Counted from the first letter of the stretch, positions 10,705 to 19,763 are shown. The stretch: DNA of 64,000 nt from Streptomyces sp. CBMA29 (GCF_014596445.1 NZ_MECL01000096.1:18609-82608); one strand, 5' to 3'. A program made the numbers and translations. The notes: generated by a model from the sequence alone, not told the origin.

Positions 10705-11955
10705 TCACAGGTCGCCGCCCGGCGCGACCAGACGCTTGGCCAGCACGTCGCGATGGTGTGCCGGGTCGCCGAAGAGGTGGTTCGTGGCCCGTGCCCGCTT
10801 GAGGTAGAGGTGGGCGTCGTGCTCCCAGGTGAAGCCGATACCGCCGTGGATCTGGAGCATGCCGGACGCGCAGTCGGTGAGCGCGTCCGAGCAGAACGCC
10901 TTGGCCAGGCTCGCGGCCGTGCCCGTCGCGGGCGAACCGGACTCGACGGCGGCGATGAGGTGGTGCGCGACCGAGCGCGCGGACTCCACCTGGCCGAGCA
11001 TGTCGGCGCACGTGTGCTTCACCGCCTGGTACGACCCGATGGGACGTCCGAACTGCACCCGTTGCTTGGCGTATTCGACGGCCATGTCGAGGCAGCGCTC
11101 GGCCGCCCCCACCTGACCGGCGCAGAGACACGCGAGACCGGTGAGGGCCGTCCGGTCCAGCGCGGCGGTCACGTCGGCGTGCGTGAGGTGCGCGGCCAGT
11201 CGGGGGGCGACGGCGTCGCGCAGGCGCAGGGAACCGACCGGCTGTGTGCGGTCCAGACAGTCCAGGGCCCGCGTCTCGACGCCGGAGGTGCCGGAGGTGC
11301 CGGAGGTGCCGGAGGTGCCGGAGGTGCCGGAGGTGCCGGAGGTGCCGGAGGTGCCGGAGGTGCCGGAGGTGCCGGAGGTGCCGGAGGTGCCGGAGGTGCC
11401 GGAGGTGCCGGGGTGGACGGGAAAGACGCCCAGCCCGTCCGGAGCCAGTGCGACCACCAGGACCAGGGAGGCCGACGGCAGGTCGGTGACGTACCTGACC
11501 TCGCCGTCGAGGACCCAGGAACCGTCGGCCTGGTGGGCCCCGACCGCGACGTCCCCGGCCTCCCACCGCCCGTGCTCCCCCAGGTGCGCGACGGTGGCGA
11601 CGGTCGAGCCGTCGGCGATGCCCGGGAGGTACCGCCGTGCCGCCTCGTCGTCCAGGGCGGTCAGCAGGGTCGCCGCCAGGACGGCCGAGGACAGGTACGG
11701 CGCCGCCACCACCCCCCGTCCCAACTCCTCGCAGACGAAGGCCGCCTCCGTGACGCCGGCGTCGGCGCCGCCGAGGGAACCGGGCACGAGCAGCCCGGCC
11801 GCTCCCATCCGGCACAGCCCGCGCCACGCCTCGGCGTCGAAGGGCGGTCCGCCCTCGACAGCGATGCGGCTGAGCGTGGTCGGCCAGGAGCGCTCCAGGT
11901 AGCGGCGTACCTCGGCACGGTAGGCCAGTTGCTCCGCCGTGGGTTCGAGCATCAT
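10705..11955 (-). CDS. Acyl-CoA dehydrogenase subunit with a 14-copy Gly-Thr-Ser insert
   Basis: This 416-residue ACAD-family protein has the FAD-contacting C-terminal half: [40 protein letters not shown] and [16 protein letters not shown]. It lacks the GGTSEILR-type ending carried by the ACAD at 12905. This complementarity is typical of actinobacterial alpha2-beta2 ACADs, so it is probably one subunit of a hetero-oligomer. Residues 184-225, in the predicted beta-barrel domain, are a perfect (TSG)14 stretch encoded by a 9-bp minisatellite. The family has no such segment. The ATG at 11955 overlaps the upstream stop (ATGA). A 64-base gap separates it from the next gene. Confidence 0.9.
   Translation of the reverse strand: MMLEPTAEQLAYRAEVRRYLERSWPTTLSRIAVEGGPPFDAEAWRGLCRMGAAGLLVPGSLGGADAGVTEAAFVCEELGRGVVAAPYLSSAVLAATLLTALDDEAARRYLPGIADGSTVATVAHLGEHGRWEAGDVAVGAHQADGSWVLDGEVRYVTDLPSASLVLVVALAPDGLGVFPVHPGTSGTSGTSGTSGTSGTSGTSGTSGTSGTSGTSGTSGTSGTSGVETRALDCLDRTQPVGSLRLRDAVAPRLAAHLTHADVTAALDRTALTGLACLCAGQVGAAERCLDMAVEYAKQRVQFGRPIGSYQAVKHTCADMLGQVESARSVAHHLIAAVESGSPATGTAASLAKAFCSDALTDCASGMLQIHGGIGFTWEHDAHLYLKRARATNHLFGDPAHHRDVLAKRLVAPGGDL
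11281..11406. repeat. 9-bp minisatellite, 14 perfect copies, inside an ACAD gene
   Basis: The unit GCCGGAGGT is repeated 14 times without a single mismatch across 126 bases. Read on the minus strand it encodes repeated Thr-Ser-Gly. The perfect identity of all copies means either recent expansion or active homogenisation. It is far too short in period, and too uniform, for a CRISPR array. Confidence 0.97.
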
Positions 11956-12908
11956 GCGGCACCTGCCAGATCGAGGGCGACCGGCCTGAGGAGGTCCAGT
12001 TGCTCCAGGGCGTTCTCGAAGAGGATGGAGAGGAACAGCCCGTCGACGGCCGGGGCCAGGGCGCCGATCTGCTGGTGGCACTGCTCGGCGGTGCCCACGA
12101 CGGCGAAGCGGTCGAGCAGGTACTCCTCGATGTCGGGCCGGTCCTCGAACAGCCCCGCCACCGGGCTGCGTCCGGAGGAGCCGTGCCACGCGAAGTCGTA
12201 CGCCGCGTAGCGCTCGCGCAGAACCGCTTGGAACTCCTCCGGGACGTTCTTGCCCGCGAACGTGCCCGCGAAGTTGAACCGGGAGGCGCTGATGGCGCGG
12301 GGGAGCATGCTCCGTCGCAGCGCGGGGACCTCGCTCCTGTCGCGGGCCACCGCGAGCCGTACCGAGCCCCACACCTCGACGGGGCCCGGACGACCGGCCC
12401 CGGTGCGCGCCGCGCCTGCCCTCCGGCGCAGCGTGTCCATGGCGAGGAGATCGCGGCCCGTTCCCGCGATCAGCCCGTCCGCGACCCGGCCCGCCGCCTC
12501 CGCCGCGCGGGGGCCGGCGGCGGCGAACAGCAGGTACGTCCCCGGCACCTCCGCCCGCAGGTGTCCCAGCAGGTGCTCGACGTCGGCGAGCGGGGCGGGC
12601 ATGAGGCCGAAGGTGCGGACGGCCGAGTCGCCCCGTCCCACGCCGACGCCGAATCTGCCGCCGTGGGACCTCAGCGCGCGGGCCGCCGACATATGGACCG
12701 ACTCGTGGCGGGTCACCGGATTGGTCACGCTGGTCAGGACGGTCAGCCGGTCGGTGACGGCCAGCGCGTCGGTGCAGGCCGAGTACAGCTCGCCGTAGCG
12801 AGGGGAGTCTCCGACGCCCAGCCCCCACAGTCCGCTCAGTTCGGCCCGGCGGGCGACCTCGCGGGTCAGCGCCGGGCTGATCGGCAGCCAGTTGGCGCAC
12901 AGCTTCAT
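11952..12908 (-). CDS. Luciferase-like, probably F420-dependent oxidoreductase
   Basis: This is a second luciferase-fold oxidoreductase, 318 residues. The barrel pattern is visible in LSGLWGLGVGDSPRYGELYS, TVLTSVTNPVTRHESVHMSA and SHGGRFGVGVGRGDSAVR, the last being the typical G-x-G-x-G-x cofactor loop of this family. AVVGTAEQCHQQIGAL near the C-terminus is also characteristic. It sits exactly between the two ACADs predicted to form one enzyme, overlapping each by 4 bases, so its expression is locked to theirs. That placement hints at a reductive or oxygenating step tied to that ACAD. The cofactor and substrate are unknown. Confidence 0.85.
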   Translation of the reverse strand: MKLCANWLPISPALTREVARRAELSGLWGLGVGDSPRYGELYSACTDALAVTDRLTVLTSVTNPVTRHESVHMSAARALRSHGGRFGVGVGRGDSAVRTFGLMPAPLADVEHLLGHLRAEVPGTYLLFAAAGPRAAEAAGRVADGLIAGTGRDLLAMDTLRRRAGAARTGAGRPGPVEVWGSVRLAVARDRSEVPALRRSMLPRAISASRFNFAGTFAGKNVPEEFQAVLRERYAAYDFAWHGSSGRSPVAGLFEDRPDIEEYLLDRFAVVGTAEQCHQQIGALAPAVDGLFLSILFENALEQLDLLRPVALDLAGAA

Positions 12909-14107
12909 CCGGTGACCTCCCGCCAGGGCCGGTCACGGCTGGGGTCTGCCTCCCGCGGCAGACCGAGCGCCCGCTCGGCGACCTGGTTCCGCAGGATCTC
13001 CGAGGTGCCGCCGGCGATCGTCTTGGCCTGGACCCGCAGATACGCCCACACGTTGTACGCCGTCCACGCGTCCTGCGGCGTGCGGGCGACCGCCTCCATG
13101 CCGGCGAGGTCCACGAACAGGCGCTGAAGACGCTGGGTGTGTTCCGCCTGGAGGATCTTGTTGTAGGGGACGCCGCCACGGATCGGGCCCCGCCCCGCCG
13201 AGCGCTCCACCGCGCCGCGCAGATTGTTGAGTTCGACCACCCGGCTCTCCACGTACACCCGGACGAGTTCGTCCAGTTGTCCGGGACCGAGCCGCCCGCG
13301 GAAGTGGGCCAGGGCCTCGTCCAGTCCTCGGCCGACGACCGAGCCCGGCGGAGCCGCGCCCGCGCCGGAGCCCGCGGAGCGTTCAAAGGCCAGCACGGCA
13401 CGGACGACGTCCCAGCCCGCTCCTACGTCGCCCAGCCGCAGGGAGTCGTCGACCACCACGTTCTGAAGCGTCACCTCGAAGAACTCGCAGTCACCGGTGA
13501 GCTGCCGGATGGGGCTGATCGTGAGGCCGGGCGCGGACATGTCGACGCAGAAGGTGGTCAGGCCCGCGTGCTTCGTGACGGACGAATCGCTTCTGCACAG
13601 GGCCAGGCCCCACCGCGCGACATCGGCGCGGCTGGTCCAGATCTTCGTTCCGTCGAGGATCCAGTCGTTCCCCTCGCGCCTGGCGCGGGTGAGGACGGCC
13701 GCCAGGTCCGAGCCCGCCTCGGGTTCGCTGAAGAGCTGGCACCACAGATCGTCGTTGCGGGCGATCGGCGGCAGCAGCCTGTCGCGGGCCGCGTCCGTAC
13801 CGAAGCGCAGGATCGCCGGGCCCACCCAGGCGGTGCCGATCGCGCTGGTGACGTTGCCGATCCGCAGGCGCCGCAGTTCCCCGCGCACCGCCACCGCGTC
13901 GTCGGGGCCGAGCCCGCGTCCGCCGTAGGCGGCGGGCCACTCCGGGGTCAGCCAGCCGTCGGCGGCGATCAGCCGGACCACGGCGTCGCCGTCCGGTCCC
14001 GCGGCGCACCGGTCGAGTTCCCCGGTGTCCTGCTCAGCGGCGGCCCGAATCCACTCCGGCGGCAGGGCCTCCGCCAGGATCGAGCGGAAGGCGTCCAGCG
14101 CGGTCAC
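12905..14107 (-). CDS. Acyl-CoA dehydrogenase, partner subunit
   Basis: This 400-residue ACAD has CQLFSEPEAGSDLAAVLTRA and ILDGTKIWTSRADVARWGL in the middle domain and ends with TIAGGTSEILRNQVAERALG. It lacks the HGGxGF segment of the C-terminal FAD site. Actinobacterial heterotetrameric ACADs divide these features between two neighbouring genes, and the protein at 10705 carries the missing half. The GTG at 14107 is the natural start because it overlaps the preceding stop (GTGA). In mycobacteria and rhodococci such paired enzymes act on bulky CoA esters such as steroid side chains; here the substrate is unknown. Confidence 0.9.
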   Translation of the reverse strand: MTALDAFRSILAEALPPEWIRAAAEQDTGELDRCAAGPDGDAVVRLIAADGWLTPEWPAAYGGRGLGPDDAVAVRGELRRLRIGNVTSAIGTAWVGPAILRFGTDAARDRLLPPIARNDDLWCQLFSEPEAGSDLAAVLTRARREGNDWILDGTKIWTSRADVARWGLALCRSDSSVTKHAGLTTFCVDMSAPGLTISPIRQLTGDCEFFEVTLQNVVVDDSLRLGDVGAGWDVVRAVLAFERSAGSGAGAAPPGSVVGRGLDEALAHFRGRLGPGQLDELVRVYVESRVVELNNLRGAVERSAGRGPIRGGVPYNKILQAEHTQRLQRLFVDLAGMEAVARTPQDAWTAYNVWAYLRVQAKTIAGGTSEILRNQVAERALGLPREADPSRDRPWREVTG

Positions 14108-15414
14108 CTGGCAGCCGCGTGCGACTGGGCCGCGCGCGGCACGACGGCCTGCACCCGCTCGCGCTGGCTGGTACGGCGGTCGAGGACGAGGCCGGCCAGG
14201 ATGTTGCGCATCACCTCGGCGGTGCCGCCGCCGATCGCCAGTCCCCGGCCGTCCCGGAAGAGCCGTTCCACCTGCCACCGGCGGGAGTAGCCGCGGGCGC
14301 CGTGGAGCTGAATGGCCTCGTTGGTGACCCGCTGCACCATCTCGCTGGAGAAGAGCTTGGCCATCACGGTCTCCCGCTGGGGCGGGAAACCGTCGCCTGC
14401 CGCCCGCGCGGCACGCCAGGTCAGCATCCGGGAGATCTCCACGTCGAGCCCCATGTCGGCGATCTTCCACTGGAGGCCCTGAAAGTCGGCGAGCGGCCGG
14501 CCGAACTGCTGGCGGGCCTTCAGGTGGGCGATGCTCGCGTCGAGCGCGCCCTGGGCCAGACCGGTGCACATCGCGGCGTTGCCGCAGCGCTCCGGGTTGA
14601 ACTGGTTGATGAGTACCTGCGCGCCGTGCTTGGAGTCCGTCTCGGGCACGATCAGCACGTCCGCCGGTTCGACCCGCACCCCGTCGAAGCGGTAGGCGCA
14701 CTCGGCCACGCCGCGGATGCCCATTTTCGGATCAACCAGCGGCTCGGACATGCCGGGCGGCCGGCCCTCGACGAGCACCGCGCCGATTCCGCAGGGCCCG
14801 GTGGTGCCGGGCAGCCGACAGAAGACGATCATGATATCCGCCTCCCGGCCGCCGGTGATCCAGCTCTTGAGGCCGTGCAGCCGCCAGCCGTCCCCGTCGG
14901 GCCTGAGTTCGGCTCGCAGGTCCGTACCCGCCGTCCCGGCCCCCGGTTCGCTCATCGCGATGGCGAAGTGCCGCTCCCCGGAGGCGACTCCGGGCAGGAC
15001 GCGCCGCCGCTGCTCTTCGGTGCCCAGGACGTGCACGGCACGCCAGGGCCCGTTGAGGAAGGGCTGCACCGCCATGGCGCTGGAGAGGCACGCGGTGGCC
15101 AGTTCCTCGACCACCAGGCAGCCGGTGAGCAGGCTCTGTCCGCCGCCGCCGTACTCGACGGGGATCGTCAGACCCAGCAGCCCCGCTTCCCTGGCGGCGT
15201 CCAGGGACCGCTGTGGGAACTCCTCCTTCTCGTCCCAGTGCTGTGCCCACGGGCGCAGTTCGGTGTCGGCCAGGGCACGGGCCCGCGCCCGGATCTCGCG
15301 GTCCCGCTCGTCGAGGTCCGCCCAGGAGCCGTACGTGGGGTCGGCCGACCGCGCGTCGGGGGCCAGCGGCTCCCAGACGTCAGCGGAGTTGTCGAGGAAC
15401 TGGTCGGGGTTCAC
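14104..15414 (-). CDS. Acyl-CoA dehydrogenase
   Basis: This 436-residue ACAD has both halves of the active enzyme. AMSEPGAGTAGTDLRAEL and SWITGGREADIMIVF are in the barrel, RQQFGRPLADFQGLQWKIAD and QLHGARGYSRRWQVERLFRD in the C-terminal domain, and GGGTAEVMRNILAG at the end. Loop residues differ from the usual HGG (HGA here). The GTG at 15414 was chosen because it overlaps the stop of the ligase gene; an upstream ATG at 15477 would lie inside that gene. It is about 50 residues longer than average at the N-terminus (NPDQFLDNSADVWEPLAPDA), a region that matches nothing I recognise. Confidence 0.92.
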   Translation of the reverse strand: MNPDQFLDNSADVWEPLAPDARSADPTYGSWADLDERDREIRARARALADTELRPWAQHWDEKEEFPQRSLDAAREAGLLGLTIPVEYGGGGQSLLTGCLVVEELATACLSSAMAVQPFLNGPWRAVHVLGTEEQRRRVLPGVASGERHFAIAMSEPGAGTAGTDLRAELRPDGDGWRLHGLKSWITGGREADIMIVFCRLPGTTGPCGIGAVLVEGRPPGMSEPLVDPKMGIRGVAECAYRFDGVRVEPADVLIVPETDSKHGAQVLINQFNPERCGNAAMCTGLAQGALDASIAHLKARQQFGRPLADFQGLQWKIADMGLDVEISRMLTWRAARAAGDGFPPQRETVMAKLFSSEMVQRVTNEAIQLHGARGYSRRWQVERLFRDGRGLAIGGGTAEVMRNILAGLVLDRRTSQRERVQAVVPRAAQSHAAAR

Positions 15415-17354
15415 GAAGGGACCACCCTTGCGTCGAGTGCGATGAGCCGTGCGTCCGTCTCCACGAGTGGGTTGCACTCCACGAGCGAGAGATCGTGCCG
15501 CACTGCCAGGTCGGTGAGGCGGGCCGCGGTGGCGGCCAGCAGATCGGGTAGGTGGGCGTAACCGGCTCCCGCCCGTCCGAAGACGTCGGCGCGCAGCCGC
15601 GCGGCCAGCCAGGCGGCGGGCGCCGACGCGGGCAGGGTGACCGTGCGGCCCAGCAACTCCATATGGCCGCCGCCCAGGCCGGCCGCGACCACGAGTCCCA
15701 GTCGCGGGTCGCGGCGGACCCCGACGAACAGTTCTGGCCCGGCGCGCACCTGCCGGGCCACGAGCAGTGACGGTGCCACCATGAGGAGTTCGCGGGCGGT
15801 GTCGTCGGCATCGGCCCGGTGCACGTCCAGGCGGACGGCGCCCCGCGCGGCCTTGTGCGCGAGCGTGGGCAGGTTGGCCTTGACCACGACCGGCCAGCCC
15901 AGCCGGGTACCGGCGGCGACCGCGCCGGCGACGTCCGTCACCTCCTCCCAGGGCGCGACGGGGATGCCCACCGCGTCGAGGAAGCGCATGCTGGCCGCGG
16001 TGTCCTCACCCCGGTACGCGTCCGCGCCGGCGGACGGCCCCGGTGCCGCCGCCGGGCCCGGCGGCGGGCCCGGCGGCGGTTCGGCACCCCCGGCGGTCAG
16101 CGCCCGAAGAACGCGGCACGCGGCCTCCAGGCTGGGCAGGACCGGATGGCCCGCACGTACGTACCGCGCCACCGTCGCGGCGTCGCCGTCGAGCAGGCCA
16201 AGCACCACCGGGACTCCCCGGTCGCCCGCGACCCACTCCGCCTGCTCGGCCCTGCCGATCACCAGGACCGCGTCGACCTCGCCGGACTCGACAAGGGCCG
16301 CGCGCACGTCGGCGACCCGCTCTGTGTCGCCGATCACCTGCGCCGTGACATCCACCGGGTTGGCCGCGGAGGCGTAGGCGGGGAGCAGGGCTCCGAGACG
16401 CTCGCGCACGGAGTGCCCCAGCGGTGCGAGGCTCCGGCCGTGCGCGGCCAGGATGTCGGCCGCCACGACCCCGGCGCCTCCGGAGCCGGTGATCACTCCG
16501 ATCCGGTTCCCCCGCGCCGGGGGCAGCAGGCAGAGTCCGACCACGACTTCGACGAACTCACGGTCGCCGCTGACGACCACGGCGCCGTGCATCGCGCAGA
16601 GTTCGGTGAGGACGCTGTGGTCGGGGCTGACCGCCGCGGTGTGGGAGCGCGCGGCTTCGGCGCCGGACTCGGACGCTCCGCCGAGGAGCACCACGACCCG
16701 TACGTCCGCCGAGCGGGCGGTGGCGAGCATACGGTCGAAGGCCGGCCCGTCACGCACACCCTCCAGGTACATCGCCAACACGCGCGGGCGGTGGCTCTCG
16801 CTCGCGATGAGGTCACAGGCCATCTCGACGGCGGACAGGTCGTGCTCGTTGCCGGTCGCGATGAATCCGTCGCAGTCGACGCCGTGTTTCCTGGCCGCCC
16901 GCAGCAGCCGAGCGCCGAAGGCGCCGCTCTGGGAGAGCAGGACGACTCCGCTGCCGTGCCGGCAGTCGGTCATGTCGTCGAAGGCCTTGGCGAAGGTGAG
17001 CATCGTGCGGGTCGGCGCGTAGTGCAGCCCCACGGTGTTGGGCCCCAGGAGACGACCGCCGGGGTAGGCCAGGGGCCGGGTGCTGCCCGCTTCGTCGAAG
17101 CCCGAGGAGTAGACGACGACGTGGGCGGCGCGCCCGGACAGTTGGGCCAGGACGTCGGGCGTCGCGGCGGCGGGCACCGCGACCACGGCGACGTCGACCT
17201 CGCCGGGAATGGCATCGGGGCGCCCGGCAGCCACGATCTCGCCCGGATAGCCCGAGTCCCGGAGGTGACGGACGGTCCGGGAGCCCAGGCCGGTCGGCTT
17301 CGACAGCGAGCCGATCACCGCGATGCGTTCGGGGTTCAGCAGGCGGCCGATCAT
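15411..17354 (-). CDS. NDP-forming acyl-CoA ligase (acetate-CoA ligase family)
   Basis: This 647-residue protein resembles ADP-forming acyl-CoA synthetases, which activate a carboxylic acid through a phospho-histidine enzyme. It starts with a CoA-binding Rossmann domain (IAVIGSLSKPTGLGSRTVRH). A succinyl-CoA-ligase-like domain follows, with VVLLSQSGAFGARLL and RSHTAAVS, whose His is the likely phosphorylated residue. An ATP-grasp domain makes up the last 220 residues (GWPVVVKANLPTLAHKAARG). A Pro/Gly/Ala-rich linker joins the last two. It overlaps its neighbours by 4 bases on both sides. It probably activates the acid made by the alcohol and aldehyde dehydrogenases upstream. The substrate range in this family is broad. 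Confidence 0.88.
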   Translation of the reverse strand: MIGRLLNPERIAVIGSLSKPTGLGSRTVRHLRDSGYPGEIVAAGRPDAIPGEVDVAVVAVPAAATPDVLAQLSGRAAHVVVYSSGFDEAGSTRPLAYPGGRLLGPNTVGLHYAPTRTMLTFAKAFDDMTDCRHGSGVVLLSQSGAFGARLLRAARKHGVDCDGFIATGNEHDLSAVEMACDLIASESHRPRVLAMYLEGVRDGPAFDRMLATARSADVRVVVLLGGASESGAEAARSHTAAVSPDHSVLTELCAMHGAVVVSGDREFVEVVVGLCLLPPARGNRIGVITGSGGAGVVAADILAAHGRSLAPLGHSVRERLGALLPAYASAANPVDVTAQVIGDTERVADVRAALVESGEVDAVLVIGRAEQAEWVAGDRGVPVVLGLLDGDAATVARYVRAGHPVLPSLEAACRVLRALTAGGAEPPPGPPPGPAAAPGPSAGADAYRGEDTAASMRFLDAVGIPVAPWEEVTDVAGAVAAGTRLGWPVVVKANLPTLAHKAARGAVRLDVHRADADDTARELLMVAPSLLVARQVRAGPELFVGVRRDPRLGLVVAAGLGGGHMELLGRTVTLPASAPAAWLAARLRADVFGRAGAGYAHLPDLLAATAARLTDLAVRHDLSLVECNPLVETDARLIALDARVVPS

Positions 17355-18199
17355 CGGAGATCCGCCGGGATCTTCTGGTGCTTGGTGGTGCCCCAGCGCG
17401 GATTCTCCCGCGCCTTGAACGCGGCGATCCCGCGCAGCGTCTCGCCCAGGGTGCGGATCCAGTTGAGGGTGCGCCGTTCGTAGTTGTACGCCCGGACCCG
17501 GTCGTTCTCCTCCAGGAATTCGTACATCAGTGCCTTGGTGGCGCTGACCGTGACGGGAGAGCACCGGGTGGCGAGTTCGTGGGCCGCCGCCACCGCCTCG
17601 GACAGCACCTGGTCCGAGGCGGTGCAGCGGGAGGCGAGGCCGAGCCGGTGCCCTTCGGTGCCGGAGACGGTGCGCCCGGTCAGCAGCAGGTCCATCGCGG
17701 CGGAGAAGCCGATGAGACGCGGCAGCAGCCAGGTGGAGTTGCGGTCGGGGATCACCCCGACGCGGTTGAAGGAGAAGGCGAGCCGGGCATTGTCGGCGAC
17801 GAAGCGCAGGTCCCACTGCATCGCCCAGGTCAGGGCCACGCCGATGGCATCGCCGTTGATGGCGGCGATGATCGGGGTGCAGAGTTTCCAGGGCGCGTTC
17901 TCCGGCTCGGTGAGTGATTCGACGCCGTGGGCCGAGGTGTCGCGCCAGTCGACCTCGTCCAGGTCCGCGCCGACGCTGAAGTGTTCGCCGCGGCCGGTGA
18001 CCACGATCGCCCGGATGTCGGCCACCCGGTCGAGCATGACGAGCGCGTCGCTCAGCTCCTTGCCCATCCGGGGGGTGTACGCGTTGCGGCGGGCGGGCCG
18101 GTCCAGGTGGATCACCGCGACGGGGCCGTCCACCGTGATCGTGATGTCGCGCGTGCCGTCTGTCGCGGCTGCGGTGTCGTCCTTCTCTGGTGAAGCCAC
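17351..18199 (-). CDS. Enoyl-CoA hydratase/isomerase family protein
   Basis: This 282-residue crotonase-family protein has the first oxyanion segment GRGEHFSVGADLDEVDW. In the second segment, GDAIGVALTWAMQWDLRF, the usual Gly-Gly is replaced by Ile-Gly-Val. GVIPDRNSTWLLPRLIG and the position usually holding the catalytic acid look closer to hydratase-like or hydrolase-like outliers than to standard enoyl-CoA hydratase, so the exact reaction is open. The GTG at 18199 has AGGAGG about 8 bases upstream; a longer reading frame from 18304 adds a Pro-rich stretch without a ribosome site. It overlaps the ligase gene by 4 bases and follows the aldehyde dehydrogenase after 109 bases. Confidence 0.85.
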   Translation of the reverse strand: MASPEKDDTAAATDGTRDITITVDGPVAVIHLDRPARRNAYTPRMGKELSDALVMLDRVADIRAIVVTGRGEHFSVGADLDEVDWRDTSAHGVESLTEPENAPWKLCTPIIAAINGDAIGVALTWAMQWDLRFVADNARLAFSFNRVGVIPDRNSTWLLPRLIGFSAAMDLLLTGRTVSGTEGHRLGLASRCTASDQVLSEAVAAAHELATRCSPVTVSATKALMYEFLEENDRVRAYNYERRTLNWIRTLGETLRGIAAFKARENPRWGTTKHQKIPADLR

Positions 18200-18254
18200 T
18201 TTTTCCTGCCTCCTGAACGGGAACCGAGGTGCGGGTGTCGGAAAGCGGGTCGGC

Positions 18255-18284
18255 GTGCTCGGAGCACGGGACCCGGAACCGGGT
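18255..18284 (-). terminator. Hairpin pair in the aldehyde dehydrogenase-hydratase gap
   Basis: ACCCGG-AA-CCGGGT (18271-18284) and GTGCT-CGG-AGCAC (18255-18267) are two small perfect hairpins in the only long gap of the upstream half of the operon. They could partly terminate or attenuate, or protect mRNA ends. Evidence is structural only. Confidence 0.25.
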
Positions 18285-18308
18285 GCGGGCGTGGGCGTCG
18301 CCACCGGA

Positions 18309-19763
18309 CTACGACATACCGTCCCCGGCAGGCGCGTCCTGCGTGGTCGTCTGCACGGTGGTGTAGCTGTCGAGTGCCCACAGGCCGCCCGACCGGCCGA
18401 TCCCGCTCGCGTCGTTGCCGCCGAACGGCGCGTTCGGGTTCCGCCGTGTGGTGTTGATCCCGACCTGGGCCGCCCTGAGGCGGGGCGCGAGCGCCCGCGC
18501 GGCGGCCGGGTCCTCGGTGAAGACGTAGTCGGTGAGGGCGTACCGGGTGCTGTTGGCGGCGGCCACCATTTCGTCGTCGCCGTGGGCGGGCACGACGCAG
18601 AGGACCGGGCCGAAGGCTTCCTCCCGCATCACCGTCGACGTGATGTCGCAGCCGGTCACCAGGGTCGGCGCGACGAAGTAGCCCTGTGCGGGCAGGTCGT
18701 CGCGCCGCTCCACCCGGCACCCCTCCCGCTCCGCGGTGGCCACCAGGGCGTCGACCCGCGCGCGCTGGGCGGCGGAGACGACCGGGCCGACGGTGGTGGC
18801 GGGGTCCCGCGGGTCGCCGATCCGCAGTGTGCTCAGCTCCGCGCGCAGCCCCGCCAGCACGTCGTCGTACACCGCGGGGTCGGCGATGATCCTGGACGGG
18901 GTGAGGCAGACCTGGCCGGAGTGGACGGTCCAGGTGCGCAGGACGGCCCGGACGACACGGCGCGGGTCCGCGTCCCGCCGGACGAGTGCCGCGCCCTTGC
19001 CGCCGAGTTCCAGCAGGAGCCGTTTCATGGTGGGAGCCGCGTTGCGGTAGATCTCGATTCCCACGGCGGTGCTGCCGGTGAAGCTGACCCCGCCGACGTC
19101 CGGGTGCCCGGTCAACGCCGCGCCCAGCTCGCCCCGCGCGCCGGTGACGAGGTTGGCGGCGCCGGGCGGAGCGCCGACACCGCCCAGGCCGTCGCGCAGG
19201 GCCTCCGCGAGGGCGACGGTCAGGAGCGGGTCCTGGGGGGCCGGCTTCATCACGACGGTGTTCCCCGCGAGCAGCGCGGGCGCCACTTTGCCGACCATCG
19301 CCAGCAGCGGGAAGTTGTAGGGGCTGATGCACGCGACCACGCCCAGGGGTGCCCGCCGTACGCTGCTGTGCAACCCGGCGCCGTTCTCCGGCTGGGGCAG
19401 GTCGAGGACGGTGTCCGGGGTGGCCGCCCAGCGGCGCAGCCGTTCGATCGCCGCGCCGACCTGGGTGTCCGCGGCGATCGCGGCGATCGCGCCGGTGTCG
19501 CGTACGGCGAGATCCACCAACTCCGCGCGGCGTCGGTCCAGGGATTCGGCGGTCGAGGCGAGGACGGCGCGGCGTCGGTCGAGCGGCAGCGCGGACCACC
19601 GGGGCAGTGCGCCGAGGGCGTGTTCCACCGCGAGTGAGGCGTCCTCGGCCGTGCAGTCGGTGACGCGGGCGACGACGTCCTCACGGTAGGGGTCCACCGT
19701 CTCGAACCACGCGTCCGTGCGGTAGGGCTCGCCGGCGATCATGGCGGTGGCGGTACGGCTCAC
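18309..19763 (-). CDS. NAD(P)-dependent aldehyde dehydrogenase
   Basis: This 484-residue aldehyde dehydrogenase oxidises an aldehyde to a carboxylate. Catalytic features are complete: Asn150 in SPYNFP, the cofactor loop FTGSTAVG, Glu252 in LLLELGGKG and nucleophile Cys286 in SGQVCLTPS. The ending RRNPNAPFGGNDASGIGR is usual for the family. The GTG at 19763 overlaps the stop of the alcohol dehydrogenase gene (GTGA). The two enzymes are therefore made together and would convert an alcohol to an acid, which the downstream ligase could activate. The chain length or ring nature of the aldehyde cannot be deduced. Confidence 0.95.
   Translation of the reverse strand: MSRTATAMIAGEPYRTDAWFETVDPYREDVVARVTDCTAEDASLAVEHALGALPRWSALPLDRRRAVLASTAESLDRRRAELVDLAVRDTGAIAAIAADTQVGAAIERLRRWAATPDTVLDLPQPENGAGLHSSVRRAPLGVVACISPYNFPLLAMVGKVAPALLAGNTVVMKPAPQDPLLTVALAEALRDGLGGVGAPPGAANLVTGARGELGAALTGHPDVGGVSFTGSTAVGIEIYRNAAPTMKRLLLELGGKGAALVRRDADPRRVVRAVLRTWTVHSGQVCLTPSRIIADPAVYDDVLAGLRAELSTLRIGDPRDPATTVGPVVSAAQRARVDALVATAEREGCRVERRDDLPAQGYFVAPTLVTGCDITSTVMREEAFGPVLCVVPAHGDDEMVAAANSTRYALTDYVFTEDPAAARALAPRLRAAQVGINTTRRNPNAPFGGNDASGIGRSGGLWALDSYTTVQTTTQDAPAGDGMS

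Noticed and set aside
11281..11406. CRISPR array
   Set aside because: The period is 9 bases with no spacers and no cas genes nearby.
11141..11902. Plus-strand frames giving (PEV)n, (GGA)n and (RRC)n proteins across the minisatellite
   Set aside because: They are shadows of the 9-base array; the minus-strand ACAD frame has intact family motifs on both sides of it.
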